In this document: piece by piece, positions 42,107 through 49,905 of the stretch
Numbering within the stretch: position 1 is the stretch's first letter
Layout: every line of letters begins with the position of its first letter
Source: CAZCFB01 sp964511535
GTDB taxonomy: Bacteria; Myxococcota_A; Polyangia; GCA-2747355; CAZCFB01
DNA: 64,000 bases
Reading direction: 5' to 3'
Assembly (NCBI GenBank): GCA_964511535.1
Contig: CAZEFW010000016.1
Coordinates: 1 to 64,000, forward strand
Notes under the pieces: model-generated
Databases searched by the model: none
Told to the model about the DNA's origin: nothing
The model's input: the letters and a program-made list of their open reading frames with translations, nothing else
Made by a program: the position numbers and the translations under genes

Positions 42107-44638
42107 CTACGGGCTGGGCAGGGCGCTGGCCACCGGCGCCTCCACGTGGGACCGCCCGGGGGGCAGGCCCTCGATCCACGCCTCGCCCAGGGAGTTGCTC
42201 TGCAGCACGCGCACCACGCCGTCTGGATCCACCAGGATGAAGGGCGCCGATCGCAGGGCGCCGCGCTGGTGATCCAGCAGGTGCAAGCCGAGCCAGCTCT
42301 CCGTCCTGGACCGGGTGGCAGGAGCGCCTCCCTGGCGACGGGCAGCCCGGCGCTTGATCATCTCGCGGCAGATGGCGCGCACCCGCTGGTCCCTGTCGGT
42401 GCTCGCCACGGCCTTCAGCAGGCCCTCGGCGTCACCGATGGGGGCGTCGCTGCCGGGCAGCCTCGCGGAGCTGAAGCCGACAGCGAGCAGGCCGCGCAGG
42501 GCGTTGAGGCGCGCCCACGGGTAACGATCCCGACGCAGAGCGCGCAGCAGCACCGGCCGGCTGCGCGCGGGATCATGGGGCTGGCGCCCCAGGGCGAGCA
42601 GCGCGTTGGCCCGCACCATGGGGATCCGGGAGGCGGCCAGGCTGTGGAGATCGTCGGCCAGCGCGGCGGTGGAGTGGCGCACCAGGGCCGCGGCGGCGTT
42701 GACCTGGACCGACCAGTGGGGATCGCGGGTCGCCTTGCGCAGCAGCTTCGCGGCGTCGGCGCCGCCGTGGTGGCCGAGGGCCAGGACCGCCGCGGCGCGG
42801 GTGGCTGGCAGCGAGGCCGACAGTGCCTGGCGCAGCAGCCTGGCCGAGGGCTTCCGATGGTGACCCGAGGCTGCCAGCGCGTCGAGGGCCCTGCGCTGGG
42901 CCTCGCCCTCCAGGTCCGGGTAGCGCTTGATCAGCAGCCTCGTGATGCGCGGGTGGTTCATGACCGCCAGGGCGTCCAGGGCGGCCAGGGACGCCGCGGG
43001 CACCGGTGAGGAGAGCAGCCCCAACAGGAAGGTCCGGGTCTGCTTGTGGCCCGGCTTGCCGCGCAGCACGCCGCCCAGGCTCTGGAGGCAGGCCGAGACG
43101 ATGGTCAGCCGCAGCGCGCCGCAGCGGGCGCGGAGTTTCTGCTCCAGCGCCGGGGTCCCGGCGCCGTTGATCAGGGCCTGACTGGCCATGCGTCGCACCG
43201 CGGGCGTCTCGTGGCCCAGCAGCCGCAGCAGGGTCGGGGCGGACGCCGCATCGCGCAGCTTCACCAGCGACGCCACCGCGGCGCGCGCCAGGTTCGGGTC
43301 CTTGCTCAGGGCCAGCCGGGCCACCTGCGGCGTGGCGGACCTGGCCCTCATCCGCCCCAGCAGTCCCAGCGCGCCCAGCTGGATCCGTGGGTCGTCGTCG
43401 CCCAGCAGGGCGGACAGGGCGCTGGCGGCGCGCAGGTCCGCGATCTTGTCCAGGGCGGACAGGGCGGCCAGACGCAGCTCGGAGTGGGGCGAAGCGAGCA
43501 GCTCGATGAGGGGGCGCTGGGCATCGCTGTGGCCGATGGCGCCGAGGCTGGCCACCAGGCGCACCGGGGAGAGCCTGCCGGCTCGCAGGTGGGCGATGAT
43601 CGGCGCCTGGGCCGCCTGGAGCTTCGCCTCGGCGGCCACGTGCACCGCGGCCAGGGCCACGCTCCGGGGGGTGCGCGGATCGGACAGCAACCGCACCACC
43701 TGACCCGAGGCCGCCGCCCCGGCGGAGATGAGCGCGCGCTGGGCCGGCTCCATGAGCGACGGGTTGGCCAGCGCCCGGACCAGGCTCTCCAGGGCCAGGT
43801 CGCCCCCGAGGGTGGCCAGGGCGCGACCGGCCGGGTCGCGGTGGCCGGTGGGGCCGTTGTGGAACAGGTCGATGAGTGGCTCCACCGCGGGCCGGTGGCC
43901 CAGGGTGCTCAGGGCCTCGATGGCGGCCGAGACCACCGAGGCGCTCGAGTCGTCCAGGGCCTGCACCAGCACTGGCCCCGCGCCGGCGTCCCCCAGGCCG
44001 CCCAGGGCCAGGGCCGCCTCCCGGCGCACGTCGGAGTGGGCATCGCGCAGCAGCGCCATCAGGGGGATCACCGCGCGCCGATCCTTCTTGCGCGCCAGCA
44101 CCAGCACGGTCTGCTTGCGCACCGCCGAGGTGGCGTCCTCCAGGCGCCGCAGCAGCGGGGGCACCTCGTAGCCGTCCGCGGTCTTCAGCTCGCCCAGCGC
44201 CCGCACCACGGCGTGGCGCACCTGCTGCTCGGGATCTTCCAGCGCCCGCACAAGGGTGCGCACGGCGGACCGGGAGCCCATGGCGCCGAGAGACTCGGCA
44301 GCCAGCACCCGGCGCCGGACATCCCAGTGCTTGAGCCACTCCTTGAACACCGGAAACGCCGCCGCCACGCCGAGGGACGCGGCCAGCCGCGCGGCCTCGG
44401 AGCGGACCGTCACCGAGGAGTCCGCCATCGCCTTGAGCAGGTGGGGGCGAAACCTCGCCTCGGGCAGCTTGCTCAGGGCGCGCAGCGCCTCCAGGCGCTC
44501 CCGGGCCACCGCGCTGCGCAGCTTGACCTGCAGCTCCTCCTCCTTGCCTGGCCACTCCAGGCCAAGGGCGGGGGCGTGCCACAGGCACAGCGCGGCGCCG
44601 AGGACCATTGAGCAGGCGAGTTGTCGACGGTGGATCAT
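42107..44638 (-). CDS. HEAT-repeat exported protein
   Basis: An 843-residue protein with a signal peptide (residues 1-26) and about 20 HEAT/PBS-lyase-type repeats, such as DPEQQVRHAVVRALGELK, DAHSDVRREAALALGGLGD and DPHWSVQVNAAAALVRHS. It forms a long superhelical scaffold and binds proteins, but no partner is evident. The last 90 residues are non-repetitive. The ATG at 44638 has no strong SD. It is divergent from a small hypothetical gene and lies on the same strand as, and upstream of, the ECF sigma gene. Confidence 0.82.
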   Translation of the reverse strand: MIHRRQLACSMVLGAALCLWHAPALGLEWPGKEEELQVKLRSAVARERLEALRALSKLPEARFRPHLLKAMADSSVTVRSEAARLAASLGVAAAFPVFKEWLKHWDVRRRVLAAESLGAMGSRSAVRTLVRALEDPEQQVRHAVVRALGELKTADGYEVPPLLRRLEDATSAVRKQTVLVLARKKDRRAVIPLMALLRDAHSDVRREAALALGGLGDAGAGPVLVQALDDSSASVVSAAIEALSTLGHRPAVEPLIDLFHNGPTGHRDPAGRALATLGGDLALESLVRALANPSLMEPAQRALISAGAAASGQVVRLLSDPRTPRSVALAAVHVAAEAKLQAAQAPIIAHLRAGRLSPVRLVASLGAIGHSDAQRPLIELLASPHSELRLAALSALDKIADLRAASALSALLGDDDPRIQLGALGLLGRMRARSATPQVARLALSKDPNLARAAVASLVKLRDAASAPTLLRLLGHETPAVRRMASQALINGAGTPALEQKLRARCGALRLTIVSACLQSLGGVLRGKPGHKQTRTFLLGLLSSPVPAASLAALDALAVMNHPRITRLLIKRYPDLEGEAQRRALDALAASGHHRKPSARLLRQALSASLPATRAAAVLALGHHGGADAAKLLRKATRDPHWSVQVNAAAALVRHSTAALADDLHSLAASRIPMVRANALLALGRQPHDPARSRPVLLRALRRDRYPWARLNALRGLLAVGFSSARLPGSDAPIGDAEGLLKAVASTDRDQRVRAICREMIKRRAARRQGGAPATRSRTESWLGLHLLDHQRGALRSAPFILVDPDGVVRVLQSNSLGEAWIEGLPPGRSHVEAPVASALPSP

Positions 44639-44746
44639 CAGGTCAGATAGAGGTTAGCATGTTGAAAAATCGTACGCCCCGAAGCGGCGCGGTGTTCCTG
44701 GCCGCGTGCGACCACCGGGGCGGCGCAGCCGAGGAGTACGGTACAG

Positions 44747-45013
44747 ATGGACAAGAAGATCCTGGAGGGGGTGCTCAAGGACGCAGGCAAGCTCAAGGAC
44801 GGCGCTTACCAGCTGGACAGCGGCGGTGGCCACGGGCTGCTGGTCTCCGCCGGCAGCGCCATCACCACCCTGGACGACGTGACGAAGGTGGAGCTGTGCG
44901 CGACCCACCTGGTGGCCCACACGGCGAGGGGCGAGCGCTACTTCCTCGACCTGGCGGTGGTGCTCGGCGTCAAGCTCGGCGCGCCGAAGTCGGACGGCGC
45001 CGGGTTCGTGTAG
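44747..45013 (+). CDS. Small conserved-type hypothetical protein
   Basis: An 88-residue protein with no signal or TM. Its sequence (KKILEGVLKDAGKL, SGGGHGLLVSAGSAITTLDD, FLDLAVVLGVKLGAPK) suggests a small alpha/beta domain. GAGGAG lies 10 nt before the ATG. It ends 4 nt before the converging TMTC-like gene. I do not recognise the family. Confidence 0.5.
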   Translation: MDKKILEGVLKDAGKLKDGAYQLDSGGGHGLLVSAGSAITTLDDVTKVELCATHLVAHTARGERYFLDLAVVLGVKLGAPKSDGAGFV

Positions 45014-45017
45014 GCCG

Positions 45018-46853
45018 CTACTCCCGCTCCAGTTGCTTCAGCAGCGTGGCCGCCCGGGCCATGGACGGCTTGATCTTCAGCGCGCCGCGCGACAGCTGCA
45101 GCGCCTCGCCTCGCTGTCCCAGGTTGGCCAGGGCGAGGGCCAGGTTGTACCAGTTGGTGGCGTTGCCCGGCTCCATGTCCAGCGCCCGGCGGAAGGCGGT
45201 GGCCGCCTCCCGGTGCAGGCCGAGGGCCAGGGTCACGACCCCGAGGGTCCGCTGGTTGTGCAGCACCTGGGGCCGGACCTTCACCGCCTGGCGGATCCAC
45301 TGCAGCGCCTCGAGGGAGCTCGCCTTGCCGCCGCGCCGGCTCAGCAGCAACGCCAGGTTGGCGCGCACCTTGTCCGCGGCGGGATCCGCCAGGGCGGCCC
45401 GGCGAAGAGCTGCCACGGCGCCGGGCTCGTCGCCTCTGCGCAGGCGCAGCATCGCCCGGTGCAGCAGCACCGGGGAGACCTCTCCGTGGGCTGCCTGCGC
45501 CTTGCGCAGGTAGGTGTCGGCCAGCGACAGCTCGCCCGCTTCCCGGTGGGCTGCTGACAGCTGCACCAGCGCCCGCAGATCGTCCGGGCGGGCGTGCAGG
45601 GCCTGGATGTTCAGCGTCCGCGTGTCGCGCCAGGTGGCGGCCTGGGCGGCGGTGATGGCGCCGCCGGCCAGCGCCAGGACCGTGACCAGGACCCCGGCCA
45701 GCCGCGGGCGCAGGCGGAGCAGCAGGCTGGACACCACCAGGCAGAAGCCGAGGCTGGGGAGCAGCATGTAGCGGTCGGCGGCCAGGTTCTGCAGCGGGAA
45801 GATCAGCTGGCTCGCCGGCAGGTAGTAAGCCCAGAAGAGCGCCGCCCCCAGGGCCGGGACGCGCCAGGCTCCCCGGCGCGTCAGCCCCAGGAGGAACAGC
45901 GCCGCGCTCCCCGCCGCCAACAGCGCTGCCACGCCGCCGGCCGCCAGCCCCCACGGCGCGCCCGCCGGGATATCGTAGCGCACGCCCAGCTCCCCCATGA
46001 GCAGCAGGTGCTCGAGGTAGAGGCCGAGGATGCGCAGCGCGAGCCAGAGCGTTGAGAGCGGACCGGTGGTCGGGTGAGCGGTCTCCACCACCAGCCGCGC
46101 GCCCACCAGGTAGACCGGCGCCAGCGCGGCCAGGGCAGCCAGGGCGATCCCGCCGAGCGCCAGCCACGCCGCCCGCCGTGACCGCGCCGCGGCGTCGGGG
46201 AAGAGCAGCAGCAGCGCGGCGAGCATGCCCACCGTGGCCACGCCCACCGCCTTGCTCAGGGTCGCCAGGGCCACCAGCGCCGCGGTGAGCAGCAGGCGGC
46301 CAGCGCCAGGCGCCCGACGGAAGCCGTGAAACGACACCGCCGCCAGGAGCCCGAACAGCCCGGCCAGCAGGCCCTTGCGCTCGGAGAGCCAGGCCACCGA
46401 CTCCACGTGCAGCGGGTGCAGGGCGAAGAGCAGCCCCGCCGCCAGCGCCAGCCGCGCATCGCCTGTCCAGCGCGCCAGGGCCAGCACCGCCGCCCCGCAG
46501 AGCGCCGCGTGCAGCAGCAGGTTGGTCAGGTGGAAGCCCCACAACCTGTCGCCGAACAGGGCGAAGTCGAGCATCACCGACATGTCCCTCACCGGCAGGT
46601 ACTCCGCCCCCAGCAGCAGCCGGGTGGTGGTGCCGAGGTCGAGCCAGATTCGCGCGAGGCCAGCCCAGGTGGGGCTGCTCAGCAGGTGGTTGCCAGTGAC
46701 CAGCCACGGGTCGTCGTACCCCACCGTTCCGAAGCCGAGGGTCTGCAGGTAGGGCAGGGTGGCGGCCAGCGCCACCAACAGGGCGCACCCGCCGGGGCGC
46801 AGCAGCGGGTGCGCCGGCGATGGAGCAGGCGACGGCGGCGGCGACGAGGGCAT
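45018..46853 (-). CDS. TMTC-like multipass membrane protein with C-terminal TPRs
   Basis: A 611-residue protein with about 10-12 TM helices followed by TPR-like repeats (from about 425). The N-terminal DD motif of GT-C enzymes is present in GYDDPWLV (about 45-52), and FHLTNLLLHAALCG and ALHPLHVESVAWLSERKGLL are marks of the TMTC/DUF1736 group, which includes protein O-mannosyltransferase-like enzymes. It probably moves a sugar from a lipid donor to exported proteins. It begins 19 nt after the stop of pseudokinase 3 and is likely co-transcribed with it. Confidence 0.78.
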   Translation of the reverse strand: MPSSPPPSPAPSPAHPLLRPGGCALLVALAATLPYLQTLGFGTVGYDDPWLVTGNHLLSSPTWAGLARIWLDLGTTTRLLLGAEYLPVRDMSVMLDFALFGDRLWGFHLTNLLLHAALCGAAVLALARWTGDARLALAAGLLFALHPLHVESVAWLSERKGLLAGLFGLLAAVSFHGFRRAPGAGRLLLTAALVALATLSKAVGVATVGMLAALLLLFPDAAARSRRAAWLALGGIALAALAALAPVYLVGARLVVETAHPTTGPLSTLWLALRILGLYLEHLLLMGELGVRYDIPAGAPWGLAAGGVAALLAAGSAALFLLGLTRRGAWRVPALGAALFWAYYLPASQLIFPLQNLAADRYMLLPSLGFCLVVSSLLLRLRPRLAGVLVTVLALAGGAITAAQAATWRDTRTLNIQALHARPDDLRALVQLSAAHREAGELSLADTYLRKAQAAHGEVSPVLLHRAMLRLRRGDEPGAVAALRRAALADPAADKVRANLALLLSRRGGKASSLEALQWIRQAVKVRPQVLHNQRTLGVVTLALGLHREAATAFRRALDMEPGNATNWYNLALALANLGQRGEALQLSRGALKIKPSMARAATLLKQLERE

Positions 46854-46872
46854 GAGCCGTGGGCGGCGGGCG

Positions 46873-48810
46873 CTACTTGAGCGTCATGTAGAAGCTCGCC
46901 GGGGTGAGGCTGCCCGCGAACTCGGGGAACTTGATCTGCTTCATCTTGCCGAGGATGCAGTTGAAGAACGGGCCGGAGGTCTTGCCGTTGACCTTGGCCG
47001 TGGCCACCCGCCCCGTTCCGCGGATGCCGAAGTCGATGTCCACCCGCTTGACGTTGCCCGATCGCTTGAGCTCGCCGTAGACGCAGGGCACCAGCTTGCG
47101 GAAGTTCTGCTGCATCACGCGCTGCACGACGTCCTCGGAGAGGCGGGCGTCGCCGCCCTCCTGGGTCACGTCGCCCAGGTAGGTCACCTCCTGGCCGTTG
47201 ACCATCTTGGTCGCTGGCTCGCCGGTCTTCTTGGGCCTGCGCTTGCGGCGGCGCTTCTTCTTGCGCTTCTCTGGCGCCTGGGTCTTGAAGGTGATCTCCA
47301 TCTTGGCGATGAGTTTCTGCAGCGCCTCGTCGGTGCGATCGCGGTAGACGATCTTCTCCTTGGTCACCGGCTCCCGGGTGAGGTAGTAGGCCGCGATGGC
47401 CCCGCCCACGCCGAGGGCCAGCAGGCAGAAGGCCACCACCAGCACCGTGGCGGTGCGGCGGCGCTTCTCCTTCTCCCACTTCTTCATCTCCTGCTTCTCA
47501 ACCTGCTTGGCCGCGTTCTCGCGCTCGAGCAGGACGATGAACTCCCGGAGCTGGGGCAGGTTGCGGATCCGACCGGTCTTGCCGGTCTCCTGATCCTTGA
47601 CCATGTCGTCGCCGCCGAACTGCCCCTGGTGCAGCTGGCGCTTGAGCTCGGACATGGAGAACGGGCCGAAGTCGAGGCGGTCCTTCTGCACCAGCCAGCG
47701 CTCGCTCTCGTCGTCGTCGTCCACCGCCAGCAGGTCCTCCACCGAGGGCTGCTGGCGCACCTGCATGGGGGCCACCGGCGCCTGGGGAGCCGGCGCGATG
47801 GCCGGGGCCTGCGGCGCCGCGGGCGGGGCCTGGGCGGCTGGCTCCTGCGGGGCTGGAGCGGCCGCTGCCGCCGCCGCTGTCGCCGCGGCGGCCGGGATGG
47901 GCGGAGGCGTATGGTTCAGGGGCTGGACCAGGGCGTCTCCGTCGAGGGTCGCCTTGGGATCTGCCTCGGGGGCCTCGCCGATGGCGTCGTAAAACGCCGC
48001 CTTCAGCGCGGCGGGCGCGTCGAAGCGCCGGCTCGGGTCGGGATCCAGGCACCTGGCCACCACCTGGGTGACCTCCTCGGGGAGCGTGGGGTCCAGCGAC
48101 GGCGCGTCGGCCCCCGGATCGGCCGGAGGCTCGCCCGTGAGCAGCATGTGGAGCACGCCGCCGAGGGCGTAGATGTCAGCGCTCGCCTCAACCCCGCCGC
48201 TCCAGCTGCGCAGCTCGGGCGCGAGGCAGTCGCCGTCGGTCATGGTCGCGCCGTTCTCCGACCGGGCCATGATCGCGCCGAGCAGGCCGAAGTCGGACAG
48301 CTTCACCCGCCCGTTGCGGTTGATCAGCACGGCGCCAGGCCCGGGCAGGCCGTGGATCAGCGGCGCCTCCAGGCTGTGGGCGTGCTCCAGGGCGTTGCAC
48401 AGGTGCGCCAGCACGTTGTAGCTGCCCTTGAGCGAGAACGGCTTGCCAGCGGCCTGCTTGCGGGCGATGAGCTCGCGCAGGGTCTGGCCTTCCACCAGCT
48501 CCATGCTGGCGAACAGGTCGTCGCCGTGATCGAACACTTCCTGGATCGCCACGATGTTCTTGTGCTGCATGGCCGCCGCGGCGCCCAGCTGCTTCTGCAC
48601 CGCCGCGCGCAGGTCCTGCTCGCTGGCCAGCTCCGGGTGGAGCTGCCGCAGGGCCACTGGCTCGCCCGAGGTCGTGTCCATCGCCTTGTAAACAAAGCCC
48701 AGGCTGCCCTGTCCGGTGACCGCCTCGATCTCGTAGCGGTCGTTGAGGATGGTGCCAGCGGCGAGTGCGCCGTCTGCCGTGGGGGTGGCGGTCGGTTCGT
48801 CAGGTGCCAT
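46873..48810 (-). CDS. Pseudokinase 3 with GYF and AgmX/PglI (TonB-like) domains
   Basis: A 645-residue protein with a kinase fold at about 25-285: glycine loop TGQGSLGFVYK, Arg in VALRQL in place of the VAIK lysine, a catalytic loop reading HGLPGPGAVL (no HRD Asp, no Lys, no Asn) and an intact DFG. It cannot be a normal kinase. Next come an Ala/Pro linker, a GYF_2-like domain (about 350-415; RWLVQKDRLDFGPFSM), a TM (about 450-470), a very basic Lys/Arg stretch and a C-terminal AgmX/PglI, TonB-type domain (LVPCVYGELKRSG, NCILGKMKQIKFPEF). ATG 48810 follows ACGGAGG. It heads the two-gene operon with the TMTC-like protein. Confidence 0.82.
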   Translation of the reverse strand: MAPDEPTATPTADGALAAGTILNDRYEIEAVTGQGSLGFVYKAMDTTSGEPVALRQLHPELASEQDLRAAVQKQLGAAAAMQHKNIVAIQEVFDHGDDLFASMELVEGQTLRELIARKQAAGKPFSLKGSYNVLAHLCNALEHAHSLEAPLIHGLPGPGAVLINRNGRVKLSDFGLLGAIMARSENGATMTDGDCLAPELRSWSGGVEASADIYALGGVLHMLLTGEPPADPGADAPSLDPTLPEEVTQVVARCLDPDPSRRFDAPAALKAAFYDAIGEAPEADPKATLDGDALVQPLNHTPPPIPAAAATAAAAAAAPAPQEPAAQAPPAAPQAPAIAPAPQAPVAPMQVRQQPSVEDLLAVDDDDESERWLVQKDRLDFGPFSMSELKRQLHQGQFGGDDMVKDQETGKTGRIRNLPQLREFIVLLERENAAKQVEKQEMKKWEKEKRRRTATVLVVAFCLLALGVGGAIAAYYLTREPVTKEKIVYRDRTDEALQKLIAKMEITFKTQAPEKRKKKRRRKRRPKKTGEPATKMVNGQEVTYLGDVTQEGGDARLSEDVVQRVMQQNFRKLVPCVYGELKRSGNVKRVDIDFGIRGTGRVATAKVNGKTSGPFFNCILGKMKQIKFPEFAGSLTPASFYMTLK

Positions 48811-48915
48811 GGGCCTCCGTTCCTGCCGGCATGTTGCTTACCAGAAAATCGGTATCGTCTTGGATACCATCAAGCCGGGCCCTGCGCCAAGCCTCGCGAC
48901 TCGCGGCCTGGGCCG

Positions 48916-48955
48916 AATGCCAGAATGCCAGAATGCCAGAATGCCAGGATGCCAG
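48916..48955. repeat. 8-bp tandem repeat AATGCCAG
   Basis: Four perfect AATGCCAG octamers and one variant (GATGCCAG) occupy the gap between the MBL gene stop (48985) and the pseudokinase 3 start (48810), 105-145 bp upstream of that start. Unit number could change promoter spacing. It is not CRISPR, as there are no spacers. Confidence 0.85.
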
Positions 48956-48984
48956 ATCGAAATAGTTCATGGGAAGGGGTCGAT

Positions 48985-49887
48985 TCAGGTGATGGCCCAG
49001 CTGTCGCCCTGCTTCTTGACGGCGCCATCGGCTTGCATCCTCTCGAGATGTTTGAGGATCATTCCCTCTTCCCAGAGGCGCAGGATCTCGGGGGCGTAGG
49101 GGTGGCCGCCGTACAGGGGGCTGCGGTCTACCAGTTCGGACAGGGTGAGGGGCGTGCGGAGCAGGTCCGCCAGGATGGACTCGCGCTGCTGCACCACGTC
49201 GGCGTACCGGGTCAGCCTTTGCTGAACATCGTGCATCACCGGGCCCTTGTGGCTGGAGATCAGGCCGGCGGGCTGCAGATCCGCCACCCGCTGGATGGAC
49301 GCGAGGGAGGCGTCGATGTCGCTCTCGGCGTGGCCGTACCACGGGCCGAAGGCGGTCAGGTCGATGTCGAAGGTGAACGCCAGCCCCGAGCGCTCCTCAA
49401 ACAGGACATGGTGGTCGTCCAGGTGCCCCGGGCAGTGCACCGCCCGAAGCCGCGGGCCGCCCAGGTCGAACAGGTGGCCATGGTCGAAGTGCGCGTCAGC
49501 GTCTGCCTCGCGCACCCCGGTGAAGGCCTTGATGTACTTGATCCAGGTCGCCGCCAGATCCGACCCCACGAACCGCACCGACTGCCCGGCGAAGCGCCAG
49601 AAGATGTCCGCGCGCTGGGCAGGGCTCCACACCTCCGCCCCCTGCACCTGCCACAGGCCGCTCATGTGATCCGGGTGCGAGTGGCTGAGGATCACCAGGT
49701 CCGGCTGCCAGGTGGACAGCAGCCGGGCCAGCCGCTCCTGGCCGCAGCCGGCGTCGATGAGCGCCTCCACCTGGCCCAGGGCGATGAAGGCGTGGCTGCG
49801 GGGGAAGCGACCGTCCGGCTCGCCCGGGACCATGTACAGGTCCGGGCCCAGGGGCTGCAGCTCATCTATCGGGAGGCGGCCAGGCAT
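48985..49887 (-). CDS. MBL-fold metallohydrolase
   Basis: A 300-residue metallo-beta-lactamase-fold protein. Zinc ligands: SHSHPDH (HxHxDH), HCPGHLDDH and the Asp in FTFDIDL, with a late His in SSHKGPVMH. A C-terminal winged-helix-like end (EILRLWEEGMILKHLERM) is typical of the lactamase B2-like/LACTB2 branch. Substrate unknown; an ester or RNA is possible. It lies 18 nt after lhr and is probably co-transcribed with it. Confidence 0.85.
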   Translation of the reverse strand: MPGRLPIDELQPLGPDLYMVPGEPDGRFPRSHAFIALGQVEALIDAGCGQERLARLLSTWQPDLVILSHSHPDHMSGLWQVQGAEVWSPAQRADIFWRFAGQSVRFVGSDLAATWIKYIKAFTGVREADADAHFDHGHLFDLGGPRLRAVHCPGHLDDHHVLFEERSGLAFTFDIDLTAFGPWYGHAESDIDASLASIQRVADLQPAGLISSHKGPVMHDVQQRLTRYADVVQQRESILADLLRTPLTLSELVDRSPLYGGHPYAPEILRLWEEGMILKHLERMQADGAVKKQGDSWAIT

Positions 49888-49905
49888 GAGGTCCAGGGGA
49901 TGCTA

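Noticed and set aside
48916..48955. CRISPR array
   Set aside because: The octamers are contiguous without spacers and only about 40 bp long. The same holds for the arrays at 34823 and 24032.
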